Counted from the stretch's first letter, positions 16,830-27,686 are shown. The stretch: DNA of 64,000 nucleotides from Brachybacterium huguangmaarense (GCF_025725725.1 NZ_CP107020.1:3162001-3226000), one strand, 5' to 3'. Numbers and translations are program-made. Notes: generated from the sequence alone by a model not told the origin.

Positions 16830-18218
16830 TCAGGGCGTCGGCGCGGTCGTGCGGCGCCCCGAGCGTCCCGCCACGAGCACGATCACGCCGAGCAGGGCCC
16901 AGATCGCCCCCACCACGAGGGCCACGCCCGTCGAGTTGACGAGCACGGTCACGAGCACCGCGATGCCGAGGATCGGCACCACGAGGTGGCGGATCGGGCG
17001 CACGGGCCCGTCGCGGTGGCGGACCACGGCGTACGCGATGACGCTCACGTGCACGAGCACGAAGCCGACGAGGGCGCCGACGTCGACGATCGAGACGACG
17101 TGGTCGAGCCCGTCCGGACGCGAGGCGGCCCACAGCGACACGACGACGTTGCCGGCGGCCGCGACGAGGGTGCCCACGAGCGGCGCCCCGGTGCGCGGAG
17201 AGACGCGCGAGAAGAAGCGCGGCAGGGAGCCCGAGCGGCCCATGTCCATCAGGACGCGGGAGCCGGCGGCCTGGCCGACGAGCGCGGAGAACGCGGCGCC
17301 GACGGCCTTGGCCAGCGCCAGCAGCCAGTGCAGGACGGGGGAGATCGACTGGTCGACCATCGTGTAGTAGGCGGCGCCCTGCTCCTCGGGGTGCGCCTGC
17401 AGCTCGGCCGTCGTGAGCGGGCTCAGCAGGGCGCCGATGTAGGTCTGCGCCATGAACAGGACGCCGGCGACGACGAGGCAGACGACGGTCGCGCGGCCGA
17501 TGACGCTCGCGGGCCCGCGGGTCTCCTCGGCGAAGGTCGCGAGCGCGTCGAAGCCGAGGTAGGACAGCACGGCGACGGCGACCGCGCCGAGGATCAGATG
17601 CGGATGCAGCCCTGCGCTGCCCCCGGTGAACGGGTCGAGCCAGCCGCGCACGGGCCCGTGCTGGACGAGCACCACGACGCCGACGACGAGCACGACGAGC
17701 AGGACCGCGACCTCGACGAGCACGACCACCATCGAGACGCGCGAGGTCACCCGCACCCCCGAGAGGTTGAGGGCGGTCGTGAGCACGACGGCCACGGCGA
17801 CGAAGACCCAGACCGGGACGGAGGGGAACAGGGAGTTCAGGGCGATGCCGGTGAACAGGTACGCGACGGAGGGGATCAGGATGTAGTCGAGCAGGACCAT
17901 CCAGCCGGCCATGTGGCCGGTGCGCCGCCCGATCGCCTCGGACGCGTACGCGAACACCGAGCCCGCGCGCGGCACGACGCGGGACATGACGGCGTAGCTC
18001 GAGGCCGTCAGCGCCATGGCGAGGGTCGCGACGAGGTAGACGACGGGCACCACGCCGCCGGACTTGGCGTCGAGCGTGCCCCACACGCCGACCGCGGCGG
18101 CGGGCCCGATGAACACGAGCCCGTAGGCGATCAGCTGGCCGAAGGAGATCTCCCGGCGCAGCTCGGTGGGCCCGCTCGGATCGTCGACGGCGGGGCGGGA
18201 GGAGGCGGTGCTGCTCAT
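16830..18218 (-). CDS. APC-family amino acid permease
   Basis: This 462-residue protein has about 12 membrane segments and the APC-superfamily start (FGQLIAYGLVFIGPAAAVG, with ALTASSYAVMSRVVPRAGSVFAYASEAIG in helices 2-3 and FDALATFAEE near helix 6). It is a cytoplasmic-membrane secondary transporter for amino acids; specificity is not evident. A CATAAT -10 hexamer (18227-18232 on the complementary strand) lies about 8 bases before the ATG, suggesting a leaderless or very short leader transcript that may continue into the fusion gene. Confidence 0.9.
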   Translation of the reverse strand: MSSTASSRPAVDDPSGPTELRREISFGQLIAYGLVFIGPAAAVGVWGTLDAKSGGVVPVVYLVATLAMALTASSYAVMSRVVPRAGSVFAYASEAIGRRTGHMAGWMVLLDYILIPSVAYLFTGIALNSLFPSVPVWVFVAVAVVLTTALNLSGVRVTSRVSMVVVLVEVAVLLVVLVVGVVVLVQHGPVRGWLDPFTGGSAGLHPHLILGAVAVAVLSYLGFDALATFAEETRGPASVIGRATVVCLVVAGVLFMAQTYIGALLSPLTTAELQAHPEEQGAAYYTMVDQSISPVLHWLLALAKAVGAAFSALVGQAAGSRVLMDMGRSGSLPRFFSRVSPRTGAPLVGTLVAAAGNVVVSLWAASRPDGLDHVVSIVDVGALVGFVLVHVSVIAYAVVRHRDGPVRPIRHLVVPILGIAVLVTVLVNSTGVALVVGAIWALLGVIVLVAGRSGRRTTAPTP

Positions 18219-18295
18219 GACGGATGATTATGCCCCCGATAAGAGGAGCCGAGCGCCGTGTGTGACGGTCCCGTCACGGGGCGGCGAGCCCTCGG

Positions 18296-18547
18296 CTACC
18301 TCAGGAGGTCGAGGTACTGCGTGCGGGCGCGCATCGCATGAATGATCTCCTCGGTACCGTCATCCCAGACCAGGACCACCAGCTCAAGGAGCCGTGCGTG
18401 CTGATCGAAGCCCAGACGGAACTCCCGTTGCGGATCCTCCTCGTCCAGGGGCGCGAGATACACGCTGCGCGAGGCCGCATGGATGGACTCGTGAGCCGCG
18501 ATGCCGTGCTTGAGGGCCGAAGGCCGCACCTTCACGTCGTGGCCCAT
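18296..18547 (-). CDS. Putative toxin of a toxin-antitoxin pair
   Basis: This 83-residue basic protein begins MGHDVKVRPSALKHGI and ends with HAMRARTQYLDLL. KHGI near the start, a central strand with ARLLELVVLVWDDG, and a terminal H-A-x-R-A motif resemble the BrnT/RelE-like ribonuclease fold. Its ATG lies 16 bp inside the end of the upstream RHH-type gene, the usual arrangement of an antitoxin-first TA operon. Toxicity and RNase activity are inferred only. Confidence 0.65.
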   Translation of the reverse strand: MGHDVKVRPSALKHGIAAHESIHAASRSVYLAPLDEEDPQREFRLGFDQHARLLELVVLVWDDGTEEIIHAMRARTQYLDLLR

Positions 18548-18783
18548 TCACGGACAGCGCGCCGGATGGCCTCGGACCGATTCAGATGCTCGCGGTCGGC
18601 ACGTCGCATCAGCACGGCGAGCTCATCGCCGGTGAACCTCACCGGCACGACCTGGGAGGCAGCGGAACCTCGAGTCGGACGGCCCCGCTTGCGAAGCTCC
18701 TGGACGTCGTAGCCGTCCTCCGCCTCGGCGACCCACTGATCGACCTGCTCTTCGCTGACCTCACGGCCCTTCATCGTCCTCAT
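18532..18783 (-). CDS. Ribbon-helix-helix (CopG-type) antitoxin
   Basis: This 83-residue protein has an acidic N-terminal part (EEQVDQWVAEAEDGYD) and a C-terminal RHH DNA-binding module: VVPVRFTGDELAVLMRRA, a turn, then LNRSEAIRRAVREWA. RHH antitoxins bind their toxin and repress their own promoter. ATG 18783 is used; a second ATG at 18774 is possible. A palindromic AT-rich site lies immediately upstream. This is the first gene of the two-gene operon, overlapping the toxin gene. Confidence 0.75.
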   Translation of the reverse strand: MRTMKGREVSEEQVDQWVAEAEDGYDVQELRKRGRPTRGSAASQVVPVRFTGDELAVLMRRADREHLNRSEAIRRAVREWATT

Positions 18784-18786
18784 GAG

Positions 18787-18803
18787 GTAATCGTATTACG
18801 TAA
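18787..18803 (-). promoter_or_regulatory. Palindromic operator at the TA promoter
   Basis: GTAAT-CGT-ATTAC (18787-18799) is a perfect dyad and overlaps a second one, TTACGTAA (18796-18803). This is one of the few AT-rich spots in the window and sits a few bases before the antitoxin ATG, where a -10 element is expected. It is a plausible autoregulatory site for the RHH antitoxin. Confidence 0.5.
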
Positions 18804-18902
18804 CGGCCGCAGCGGCGACCCCCCTCTCCTCCTGGTCCCGTCGGCGCAGATCACGTCACCTCCCCCGCGCCCGGACGGCGTGCTGTCCGTAGAATCGTGC
18901 GC

Positions 18903-19898
18903 ATGACGACGCCTGCCGCCTCCGCTTCCGCCGCCCCCGCCGAGCTGACCCACGCCTGGGGCATCGGCCTGGCCACCCTGACCGACGACGGCACCGTGCT
19001 CGACACCTGGTACCCGGCACCGCAGCTCGGTCGTGCGCCCGAGGAGCCCAGCGCCGAGGAGCTCCACGGCCGCCTCGAGCAGGCCGCCCACGAGGATCCC
19101 GTGCGCGGCACCCGTCAGGAGGTCGTCGTGACCGCGACCGTGCTCGAGGCCGCCCCCGCCGGCCCCGCGGACGCCTACCTGCGGCTGCACCTGCTGTCCC
19201 ACCGCCTCGTGCGGCCCAACGAGCAGAACCTCGACGGCATCTTCGGCCAGCTCACCAACGTGGTGTGGACGTCGGAGGGCCCGTGCGCGGTCGCCGGCTT
19301 CGAGGAGACGCGCCTGCGCCTGATCGCGGCCGGCCGCACGCCCACCGTCTTCTCGATCGACAAGTTCCCGCGCATGGTCGACTACGTGCTGCCCACCGGG
19401 GTGCGGATCGGCGACGCCGACCGCGTGCGCCTGGGCGCCCACCTTGCCGAGGGCACGACCGTGATGCACGAGGGCTTCGTGAACTTCAACGCCGGCACGC
19501 TCGGCACCTCGATGATCGAGGGCCGCGTCTCCCAGGGCGTGGTCGTGGGCGACGGCTCCGACGTGGGCGGCGGCGCCTCCACGATGGGCACCCTCTCCGG
19601 CGGCGGCACCGAGCGCGTCCGCATCGGCGAGCGCTCCCTGGTCGGCGCGGAGGCGGGCATCGGCATCGCGCTCGGGGACGACTGCGTGGTCGAGGCGGGC
19701 CTCTACCTGACGGCGGGCACCAAGGTCACGATCGTCGACCCCCGCGGCACCGACAAGGACGGCCAGGTCGTCAAGGCGCGCGAGCTGTCCGGCGCCTCCC
19801 ATCTGCTGTTCCGCCGCAACTCGGTCAGCGGTCGGGTCGAGGTCGTCGCACGCGAGGGCAGGACCGTCGAGCTGAACGACGCCCTGCACGCGAACTGA
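18903..19898 (+). CDS. dapD: Tetrahydrodipicolinate N-succinyltransferase
   Basis: This 331-residue protein is the actinobacterial type of DapD, which transfers succinyl from succinyl-CoA to tetrahydrodipicolinate in the meso-DAP/lysine pathway. The N-terminal domain is followed by a left-handed beta-helix (about residues 160-290) with hexapeptide-like repeats: [32 protein letters not shown] and [19 protein letters not shown]. The family acts as a trimer in the cytoplasm. A TAGAAT hexamer at 18890-18895 lies 7 bases before ATG 18903, so a leaderless start is likely. Confidence 0.93.
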   Translation: MTTPAASASAAPAELTHAWGIGLATLTDDGTVLDTWYPAPQLGRAPEEPSAEELHGRLEQAAHEDPVRGTRQEVVVTATVLEAAPAGPADAYLRLHLLSHRLVRPNEQNLDGIFGQLTNVVWTSEGPCAVAGFEETRLRLIAAGRTPTVFSIDKFPRMVDYVLPTGVRIGDADRVRLGAHLAEGTTVMHEGFVNFNAGTLGTSMIEGRVSQGVVVGDGSDVGGGASTMGTLSGGGTERVRIGERSLVGAEAGIGIALGDDCVVEAGLYLTAGTKVTIVDPRGTDKDGQVVKARELSGASHLLFRRNSVSGRVEVVAREGRTVELNDALHAN

Positions 19899-19902
19899 GC
19901 CG

Positions 19903-20850
19903 ATGCCCTCGCGCCGCGCCACCTCGAAGCGCTCCGGCAGCCGCCACCTCCTGATCCCGCTCGTCATGATCGCGATCTTCGCGTTCATCGCGGGCGGCGC
20001 GTACGTGGCGCTCTCGGGCTACGGCGCGGCCCAGCGCAGCGGCACCTGCACCGCCTCGGGACTCGGCACGGACCATCGCTATTCGACGGAGCAGGCGGCC
20101 AACGCCGCCCTCATCAGCGCGGTGGCCGTCGACCGCTCCCTGCCGCCGCGGGCGGCCTCGATCGCGCTCGCGACCGCCTATCAGGAGTCGAAGCTTCAGA
20201 ACATCGACCACGGCGACCGGGACTCCCTGGGCCTGTTCCAGCAGCGCCCGTCGCAGGACTGGGGCACGCCCGAGCAGATCATGGACCCCGTCTACGCGGC
20301 CAACGCGTTCTACGACGTGCTCGTGACGATCGACGGCTACCAGAGCATGCCGCTCAACGACGCCGCGCAGCGCGTGCAGCGCTCGGGCTTCCCCGAGGCC
20401 TACGCGGATCACGAGACCGAGGGCCGGATCTACGCCTCGGCGCTCACGGGGCACTCCGGCGCGAACCTCGTGTGCGACGTGTCCGCCGCCGACGGGCAGA
20501 CCTCGCCGCAACCGCTGCAGGACGAGCTCGAGCGGCAGTTCCCTCGCCGCACCGCGGGCGGGAGCATCACGAGCGCCCTGGCCCCGGCGTCCTCGGCGGC
20601 CGCCTCCGTGCCGGCGGGCGCCGGCGCGACCGCCCTCGTGATCGACCCCCACGGTGACGAGACGCTCGGCTGGGCGCTCGCGAACTGGGCCGTCGCGCGG
20701 GCGGCGGACGACGCCGTCGTGCAGGTCTCCTACGCGGGACGGGTGTGGGAGCGCTCGGGCCGGGAGAACACGACGCCGGGCAGCTGGGGCGCCCAGGCCG
20801 GCGGCGACGAGGGCGCGGTCGTGGTGCTCGTCGCCGGAGGCGCCGGCTGA
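19903..20850 (+). CDS. Membrane-anchored lysozyme-like protein
   Basis: This 315-residue protein has a basic N-terminus and one membrane segment (LLIPLVMIAIFAFIAGGAYVAL), which places the rest outside the cell. Residues about 65-165 look like a transglycosylase-type fold: IALATAYQESKLQNI contains the probable catalytic Glu, followed by DSLGLFQQRPSQDWGT and MDPVYAANAFYDVL. A C-terminal region with an Ala/Ser-rich linker follows. Enzymatic activity is unproven. It starts 4 bp after dapD, so the two are probably co-transcribed, and it converges with pflA. Confidence 0.75.
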   Translation: MPSRRATSKRSGSRHLLIPLVMIAIFAFIAGGAYVALSGYGAAQRSGTCTASGLGTDHRYSTEQAANAALISAVAVDRSLPPRAASIALATAYQESKLQNIDHGDRDSLGLFQQRPSQDWGTPEQIMDPVYAANAFYDVLVTIDGYQSMPLNDAAQRVQRSGFPEAYADHETEGRIYASALTGHSGANLVCDVSAADGQTSPQPLQDELERQFPRRTAGGSITSALAPASSAAASVPAGAGATALVIDPHGDETLGWALANWAVARAADDAVVQVSYAGRVWERSGRENTTPGSWGAQAGGDEGAVVVLVAGGAG

Positions 20851-20851
20851 G

Positions 20852-21706
20852 TCAGTAGGTGCGCAGGCCGCGCGCTGCGAACTGGTCGCGCACGCGCTCG
20901 ACGACGCGCTTGTCGGGGGCGCTCACGTCGCGTAGCTGATAGTCGAGCCCGAGGGCGTCCCACTTGTCCTGGCCCATGTTGTGGAAGGGCAGGACCTCGA
21001 CGCGTTCGACAGAATCTGGCCAGCGCTCGACGATGTCGGCCACCCGCTCGACGTTCTCGTAGCCGTCGGACCATCCCGGCACGACCACGAAGCGGATCCA
21101 GATCCGGATGCCGAGCCGTTCGAGGCGGTCGCCGAAGTCGATCGTCGGCTGCAGCTCGCGCGTGGTGAGGCGCTTGTAGACGTCGGGGATGCCGGACTTC
21201 ACGTCGAGCAACACGAGGTCGACGTTCTCGAGGAACTCGTCGGAGGCGTTGGCGCCGAGGAAGCCCGAGGTGTCGAGCGCGGTGTGGATGCCCATGGCCT
21301 TGGCACGCTGCAGGAGGTGCTCGACGAACACCGGTTGCATGAGTACCTCGCCGCCGGACAGGGTGATCCCGCCGCCCGTGGCGCGGAAGACGCCGCGGTA
21401 GCGCTTCATGCGGGCCACGAGCTCGTCGAGGGTGACGTCGTGGCCGTCCTTCATGAAGAAGGTGTCGGGGTTGTGGCAGTACACGCAGCGCAGCGGGCAG
21501 CCGTTGAAGAACACGGTCATGCGGGTGCCGGGGCCGTCGACGGCGGTCACGAGCTCCCAGGAGTGGATCGAGGCGAGGGTCCCCTCGCGGATCGCGGCGA
21601 GGCGGTCCGAGCGCTGGAACTCGACCTCCGACATGCCTTCGATGCCGGCGCCCGAACGTCGCTCCGTCGACACGGTCGGAAGGCCGAGGGCGATCTGCTG
21701 GGGCAT
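20852..21706 (-). CDS. pflA: Pyruvate formate-lyase activating enzyme
   Basis: This 284-residue radical-SAM enzyme installs the glycyl radical on pyruvate formate-lyase. The [4Fe-4S] ligands are C70, C74 and C77 in GCPLRCVYCHNP, followed by the GGG-ITLSGGEVLMQP segment that binds SAM. It carries a longer N-terminus (about 40 residues) than E. coli PflA (246 aa). ATG 21706 has a CAGGAG site upstream. It is the third gene of the split-PFL cluster, about 120 bp after the radical subunit gene. Here its substrate would be the separate small subunit. Confidence 0.93.
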   Translation of the reverse strand: MPQQIALGLPTVSTERRSGAGIEGMSEVEFQRSDRLAAIREGTLASIHSWELVTAVDGPGTRMTVFFNGCPLRCVYCHNPDTFFMKDGHDVTLDELVARMKRYRGVFRATGGGITLSGGEVLMQPVFVEHLLQRAKAMGIHTALDTSGFLGANASDEFLENVDLVLLDVKSGIPDVYKRLTTRELQPTIDFGDRLERLGIRIWIRFVVVPGWSDGYENVERVADIVERWPDSVERVEVLPFHNMGQDKWDALGLDYQLRDVSAPDKRVVERVRDQFAARGLRTY

Positions 21707-21827
21707 GTGCGGCTCCTGGGGGTCGGCTCCCCCGCGGTGCGGGCGGGGCGAGCGCGGCGCCGGGCAGGAGGCCTGCCCGGCGCCGGTGCGGAGGCCGGGG
21801 CGTCGCCCCGGCCGTGGGGGATGGTGC

Positions 21828-22079
21828 TCAGGCGCCCTCGTGGAAGGTGCGGTCGAGCACGTCGAGCTGCTGCTCACGGGTCAGCTTCACGAAGTTCACG
21901 GCGTAGCCGGACACGCGGACCGTGAGGTTCGGGTAGTTCTCCGGATGCTCCATCGCGTCCACCAGGGTGTCCTTGTTCAGGACGTTGATGTTGGCGTGGT
22001 AGAGCCCGGAATCCATGTGGTGCTCGGCGCGGCTCGCCTTCATCGAGGCGAGACGCTCATCGAAGGTCTTCGTGGCCAT
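21828..22079 (-). CDS. grcA: Separate glycyl-radical subunit of pyruvate formate-lyase (GrcA-like)
   Basis: This 83-residue protein equals the C-terminal radical domain of [20 protein letters not shown], then [11 protein letters not shown] with the radical glycine at G58, then [15 protein letters not shown]. coli YfiD/GrcA is a comparable stand-alone domain, but there it acts as a spare part for damaged full-length PFL. Here the neighbouring large subunit has no radical domain, so this protein should be essential for activity. It has its own 19-residue N-terminus ([10 protein letters not shown]...) and an AAGGAGAA ribosome site, and begins 55 bp after the large-subunit stop, so it is not the result of a recent frameshift. 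Confidence 0.9.
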   Translation of the reverse strand: MATKTFDERLASMKASRAEHHMDSGLYHANINVLNKDTLVDAMEHPENYPNLTVRVSGYAVNFVKLTREQQLDVLDRTFHEGA

Positions 22080-22134
22080 GATGTTCTCCTTGGGTGCGGT
22101 GACGGGTGGTGCGGGTCTGCGAGGGACCGGAGGC

Positions 22135-24261
22135 TCAGGCCTCCTCGTCCTCCTCCATGATGAATCCGGCGTCGAGCACGCCCACGAGGTTCTGGATCTG
22201 CTCCTCCTTGGTGCGGCCCAGGCCCTGCGGGGTGATCGTGTTGGTCAGCGAGATGCCGTCGAGGGCGTCGTTGTAGTCGAGCTTGCCGACCGACAGCATC
22301 GAGGCGACCATGCCGTGGGAGTCCATCCCGTTCTCAGGGTTGGCGCCCGGTGCGAACGGCGTGCCCTTCTGGTGGCCCGAGGGGAACGAGCCGGTGGCCT
22401 TGCCGTACACGACGTTCGAGGTGATCGTCAGCACCGACTGGGTCGGGATCGCGTCGCGGTACATCGGGAAGGACTTGATCTTGTCCATCACGGTGTGCAC
22501 GATCGTCGCCGCGATGTCGTCGGCGCGGTCGTCGTCGTTGCCGTAGACGGGGAAGTCGCCCTCGGTGATGTAGTCCGTCACGAGACCGGTCTCGTCGCGC
22601 ACGGGGGTGACGCTCGCGTACTTGATGGCGGCCAGGGAGTCCGCGACGATCGACAGGCCCGCGATGCCGCAGCCCATGGTGCGCACGATGTCGGAGTCGT
22701 GCAGCGCCATCTCGATCGACTCGTAGGCATACCTGTCGTGGCTGTAGTGGATGATGTTGAGCGCCTCGACGTAGGTGCCGACCACCCAGTCGAGCATCTC
22801 CTCGTACTTCTCCCAGACCTCGTCGAAGTCGAGCGGGCCGTCGCCCGTGATGGGCGTGAACAGTCCCTCCTCGGTCACCTGCTTGCCGCTCATCTCGTCG
22901 CGGCCGCCGTTGATGGCGTACAGCAGTGCCTTGGCGGCGTTGACGCGGGCGCCGAAGAACTGCATCTGCTTGCCGACCTTCATCGGGGAGACGCAGCACG
23001 CGATCGCGGCGTCGTCGCCCCAGCGGTCCCGGATCTGGGCGTCGGACTCGTACTGCACCGACGAGGTCTCGATCGAGATCGCCGAGCAGAACTCCTTGTA
23101 GCCCTCGGGCAGCGCGGGGTCCCAGAAGATCGTGATGTTCGGCTCCGGGGCGGGGCCGAGGTTGCGCAGGGTCTGCAGGAGGCGGAACGAGGTCTTGGTG
23201 ACCTGGCTGCGGCCGTCCTCGGAGAACCCGGCGTCCGACCAGGTGGCCCAGTAGGGGTCGCCCGAGAAGATCTGGTCGTAGTCGATGGTCCGCAGGAAGC
23301 GCACGATGCGCAGCTTGATGACGAGCGCGTCGATCATCTCCTGCGCGTCGGTCTCGGTGATCGCGCCGCTGTCCAGGTCCCTCTCGAAGTACGGGTCGAG
23401 GAACGGCGACAGGCGGCCGATGGACATGGCCGCGCCGTCCTGGCTCTTGACCGAGGCGAGATAGCCCATGTAGGTCCACTGGACGGCCTCGCGGGCGGTC
23501 GCGGCCGGGCGCCGCAGGTCCAGGCCGTACTCCTCGCCCAGGGTGATGAGCTTCTTGAGCGCCTTGATCTGCTCGGAGTGCTCCTCGCGGTAACGCGCCC
23601 AGTGCTCGGAGAAGCCCTGGGCGAGCGTGGCCTCCTTGGCGGCGAGCTTGTCGGCGATGAGCGCGTCGACGCCGTACAGCGCCACACGGCGGTAGTCGCC
23701 GATGATGCGGCCGCGCCCGTACGCGTCGGGCAGGCCCGTCACGATGTGCGAGCTGCGGGCGGCGCGGATACGGGGCGTGTAGATGTCGAAGACGGCATCG
23801 TTGTGGGTCTTGCGGTACTGCGTGAAGATCTTCTTGATCTCGGGGTTCGGCTCCTTGCCGGCCTCCTTGATCGCGGCCTCGACCATGCGCCAGCCGCCGT
23901 TGGGCATCATGGCGCGCTTGAGCGGGACATCGGTCTGCAGGCCGACGATCACGTCGTCGTCCTCGCTGATGTACCCGGCGGGGAACGCGTCGATGTCGGC
24001 GGGGGTGTCGGTGTCGACGTCGAAGACGCGGCGACGGCGCTCCTCGGACAGGTAGTTCTTCTCGAGCGTGTCCCACACGCGCAGAGTCTTGGCGGTGGGG
24101 CCCGCGAGGAACGACGCGTCACCCTGGTACGGGGTGTAGTTGCGCTGGATGAAGTCGCGGACGTCGACCCCCTCCTGCCAGGGCCCGGCGGCGAAGCCCT
24201 CCCAGGCGGGAGTGGGATCGGCGGACTCGGCGGAGACTCGATCTGCGGTCGCTTGCGACAT
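22135..24261 (-). CDS. pflB: Pyruvate formate-lyase catalytic subunit lacking the radical domain
   Basis: This 708-residue protein converts pyruvate and CoA to acetyl-CoA and formate. The catalytic cysteine pair is C422-C423 in [14 protein letters not shown], and [17 protein letters not shown] and [12 protein letters not shown] are typical PFL segments. It ends at [18 protein letters not shown], exactly where E. coli PflB (about 760 aa) continues with its roughly 60-residue glycyl-radical domain. That domain is encoded separately just downstream. ATG 24261 is chosen for the GAGGAGG site; the open frame extends 5 codons further. This is the first gene of the pflB-grcA-pflA cluster. Confidence 0.93.
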   Translation of the reverse strand: MSQATADRVSAESADPTPAWEGFAAGPWQEGVDVRDFIQRNYTPYQGDASFLAGPTAKTLRVWDTLEKNYLSEERRRRVFDVDTDTPADIDAFPAGYISEDDDVIVGLQTDVPLKRAMMPNGGWRMVEAAIKEAGKEPNPEIKKIFTQYRKTHNDAVFDIYTPRIRAARSSHIVTGLPDAYGRGRIIGDYRRVALYGVDALIADKLAAKEATLAQGFSEHWARYREEHSEQIKALKKLITLGEEYGLDLRRPAATAREAVQWTYMGYLASVKSQDGAAMSIGRLSPFLDPYFERDLDSGAITETDAQEMIDALVIKLRIVRFLRTIDYDQIFSGDPYWATWSDAGFSEDGRSQVTKTSFRLLQTLRNLGPAPEPNITIFWDPALPEGYKEFCSAISIETSSVQYESDAQIRDRWGDDAAIACCVSPMKVGKQMQFFGARVNAAKALLYAINGGRDEMSGKQVTEEGLFTPITGDGPLDFDEVWEKYEEMLDWVVGTYVEALNIIHYSHDRYAYESIEMALHDSDIVRTMGCGIAGLSIVADSLAAIKYASVTPVRDETGLVTDYITEGDFPVYGNDDDRADDIAATIVHTVMDKIKSFPMYRDAIPTQSVLTITSNVVYGKATGSFPSGHQKGTPFAPGANPENGMDSHGMVASMLSVGKLDYNDALDGISLTNTITPQGLGRTKEEQIQNLVGVLDAGFIMEEDEEA

Positions 24262-24327
24262 GGGGTTCCTCCTCACGATGGGGGCCGCGGGAGGCCGTGT
24301 CGGCGGATCCTCCCGGGCTCTGCATCC

Positions 24328-24402
24328 AGACTAGGAAGGACCGTGCACCCTGCGCTCGCCGAAGGTCCCGCAGCCCTCGGGACGGGCGTGAGGTCACTCA
24401 CG
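24328..24402 (-). promoter_or_regulatory. Promoter and CRP-like site upstream of split pfl
   Basis: On the minus strand a TAGTCT -10 hexamer lies at 24333-24328, about 60 bp before pflB. At 24387-24402 the sequence CGTGAGGTCACTCACG is a perfect dyad with the GTGA-N6-TCAC core of CRP/GlxR-type sites, centred about 73 bp upstream of the predicted start. That is a usual class I activator position. Control by a cAMP-type regulator is inferred. I see no FNR-type TTGAT-N4-ATCAA site. Confidence 0.45.
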
Positions 24403-24441
24403 TGCCCGGCAGTCCCTCGCTCCCCCGCAGCCGACGAGGGG

Positions 24442-25839
<1,398 letters not shown>

Positions 25840-25861
25840 GGGGTTCTCCGTTCGTGGGAGG

Positions 25862-27076
25862 TCAGTTGGGGGCGAGGCGTGCGGCGGCCGCGTCGATGCG
25901 TTCGTCGGGCGCCGTCAGGGCCATGCGGACGAAGCCGTCGCCTGCACCACCATAGAACATCCCCGGAGCCACCAGGATCCCCAGGTCGGCGAGACGAGCC
26001 ACCGAGGCCTCGGAGGACTCCCCGAAGGTCGCCCACAGGTAGAGACCGGCCTCCGAGCGCGGGATCGAGCCGCCGGCCGCCTCGACGGCGGGACGCAGCA
26101 CGTCACGCCGGCGCCGGTAGACCTCGCGCTCGGCGTCCGCGGCGGCGTCGTCGGCCAGGGCGGCGACCATCGCCGTCTGGATCGGACCCGGCAGCATCAT
26201 GCCGGCCTGCTTGCGGATCGCGGTGAGCTCGCCGACGAGCGCCTCGTCTCCCGCGACGAACGCGGTGCGGTAGCCGGCCAGATTGGACTGCTTGGACAGG
26301 GAATACACGCACAGCAGGCCCGTCAGGTCGCCCCCGTGCACGCGTGCGTCGAGGATCGAGGGCACGGCGTCGACCTCCCAGCCCAGGCGCGCGTAGCACT
26401 CGTCGGAGGCGACCACGATGCCGCGCTCGCGCGCCCACTCCACGATCGAGCGCAGCTGGGGCACGCTGAGCACCGCCCCGGTCGGGTTCGACGGGGAGTT
26501 CAGCCAGAGCAGGCCGAGCCGATCGATCGCGGCGAGGCCGCCCGGTGCGTCCGCGAACGCCATGTCCCCCTCGGCGGCGAGGCGTTCGACGTCGACGGGC
26601 ACCGGGGTCGCGCCCACGAAGATCGCGCCCATCTCGTAGGTCGGGTAGGCGATGTGCGGGAAGGCGACGGCGCCGTCGGGGCCGATGCCGAGCTGGAAGG
26701 GCAGGTGGGCCACGAGCTCCTTGGAGCCGACGGTGGGCAGCACGTGGGCCGGGCCGAGGCTCGCGGGCGCCGAGAACGTGCGCCGGCAGAAGTCGACGAG
26801 GGCCTCGCGCAGGGCCGGGGTGCCGATCGTCGTCGGGTAGCCGTGGGAGTCGGCACCCGACGCGAGCGCCTCCTGGATCGCGGACGGGGTCGCGTCGACG
26901 GGGGTGCCGACGGACAGGTCGACGATGCCGTCGGGGTGGGCCTCGGCCGTCGCCCGGTGGGCGGCGAGCGTGTCCCACGGGAAGACGGGCAGGCGCTCCG
27001 CGAGCGGCTCGCGACGCCGGACCCGGGAGGTCGTGCTCTGGTGCGCTCCGGCGCTGCTCAAGGGCTCCGCGGTCAT
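25862..27076 (-). CDS. dapC: Succinyldiaminopimelate transaminase
   Basis: This 404-residue PLP-dependent fold-type I aminotransferase has the NSPSNPTGAV loop, DECYARLGW, and the Schiff-base lysine in VYSLSKQSNLAGYR. It is of the actinobacterial DapC type, which aminates N-succinyl-2-amino-6-ketopimelate in DAP/lysine synthesis. ATG 27076 has GGAGGAG upstream. It lies 19 bp after fdxA, and the fdxA-dapC pair is a conserved actinobacterial arrangement that supports this assignment over a generic aminotransferase. Confidence 0.9.
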   Translation of the reverse strand: MTAEPLSSAGAHQSTTSRVRRREPLAERLPVFPWDTLAAHRATAEAHPDGIVDLSVGTPVDATPSAIQEALASGADSHGYPTTIGTPALREALVDFCRRTFSAPASLGPAHVLPTVGSKELVAHLPFQLGIGPDGAVAFPHIAYPTYEMGAIFVGATPVPVDVERLAAEGDMAFADAPGGLAAIDRLGLLWLNSPSNPTGAVLSVPQLRSIVEWARERGIVVASDECYARLGWEVDAVPSILDARVHGGDLTGLLCVYSLSKQSNLAGYRTAFVAGDEALVGELTAIRKQAGMMLPGPIQTAMVAALADDAAADAEREVYRRRRDVLRPAVEAAGGSIPRSEAGLYLWATFGESSEASVARLADLGILVAPGMFYGGAGDGFVRMALTAPDERIDAAAARLAPN

Positions 27077-27095
27077 CGGCTCTCCTCCGGGTGGG

Positions 27096-27419
27096 TCAGT
27101 TGTCGCCCTGGGGCGGGAGGGCCTCGATGAGCGGGTGGTCCTTGTCGATGACGCCCATCTTGGCGGCGCCGCCGGGCGAGCCGAGGTCCTCGAAGAACTC
27201 GACGTTGGCCTTGTAGTAGTCGGCCCACTCGTCGGGGACGTCGTCCTCGTAGAAGATGGCCTCGACGGGGCACACGGGCTCGCACGCGCCGCAGTCGACG
27301 CACTCGTCGGGCTGGATGTACAGGCTGCGATTGCCCTCGTAGATGCAGTCCACGGGACATTCATCGACGCATGCCCGGTCCTTGACATCGACGCAGGGCA
27401 GGGCGATGACGTAGGTCAT
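27096..27419 (-). CDS. fdxA: Seven-iron ferredoxin
   Basis: This 107-residue protein has a [3Fe-4S]/[4Fe-4S] ferredoxin core: [14 protein letters not shown] and [21 protein letters not shown]. The C-terminal extension ([20 protein letters not shown]) is typical of actinobacterial FdxA/FdxC. It carries electrons to cytoplasmic partners. ATG 27419 with AAGGA 8 bases upstream is preferred to a GTG two codons earlier. The upstream region to 27686 is a divergent promoter gap without further genes. Confidence 0.93.
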   Translation of the reverse strand: MTYVIALPCVDVKDRACVDECPVDCIYEGNRSLYIQPDECVDCGACEPVCPVEAIFYEDDVPDEWADYYKANVEFFEDLGSPGGAAKMGVIDKDHPLIEALPPQGDN

Positions 27420-27686
27420 TGTCACGATCCTTCCGGAACGATCATGTACGGCTGGGGCGAGGTCCCATCATCTCATCGGCGCGCCGGGCACGGGGGACCG
27501 AGGAGTGTGCACGTCGTGTGAGGGTGATCAGAGAAACAGTCCGGGCGGGTTGGTCGGGGGCGCCCGTGGCGTCAGAAGCCTCGCTGCGGACCATGGCCAC
27601 GTCGACACGGTCCGCAGGCGGGATCGAGCGCGAGCGGTCGATCGCCCGTCGGTCACGTGCAGTCAAGCCCCGTCTACCCTGGGGCG

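Noticed and set aside
13070-16939. Long plus-strand open frame opposite dapE and the fusion gene
   Set aside because: It crosses two real genes and shows no protein family.
21828-24261. Split PFL as a simple frameshift or premature stop
   Set aside because: The small gene has its own N-terminal 19 residues, ribosome site and ATG after 55 non-coding bases, so a single indel cannot restore a normal PFL.
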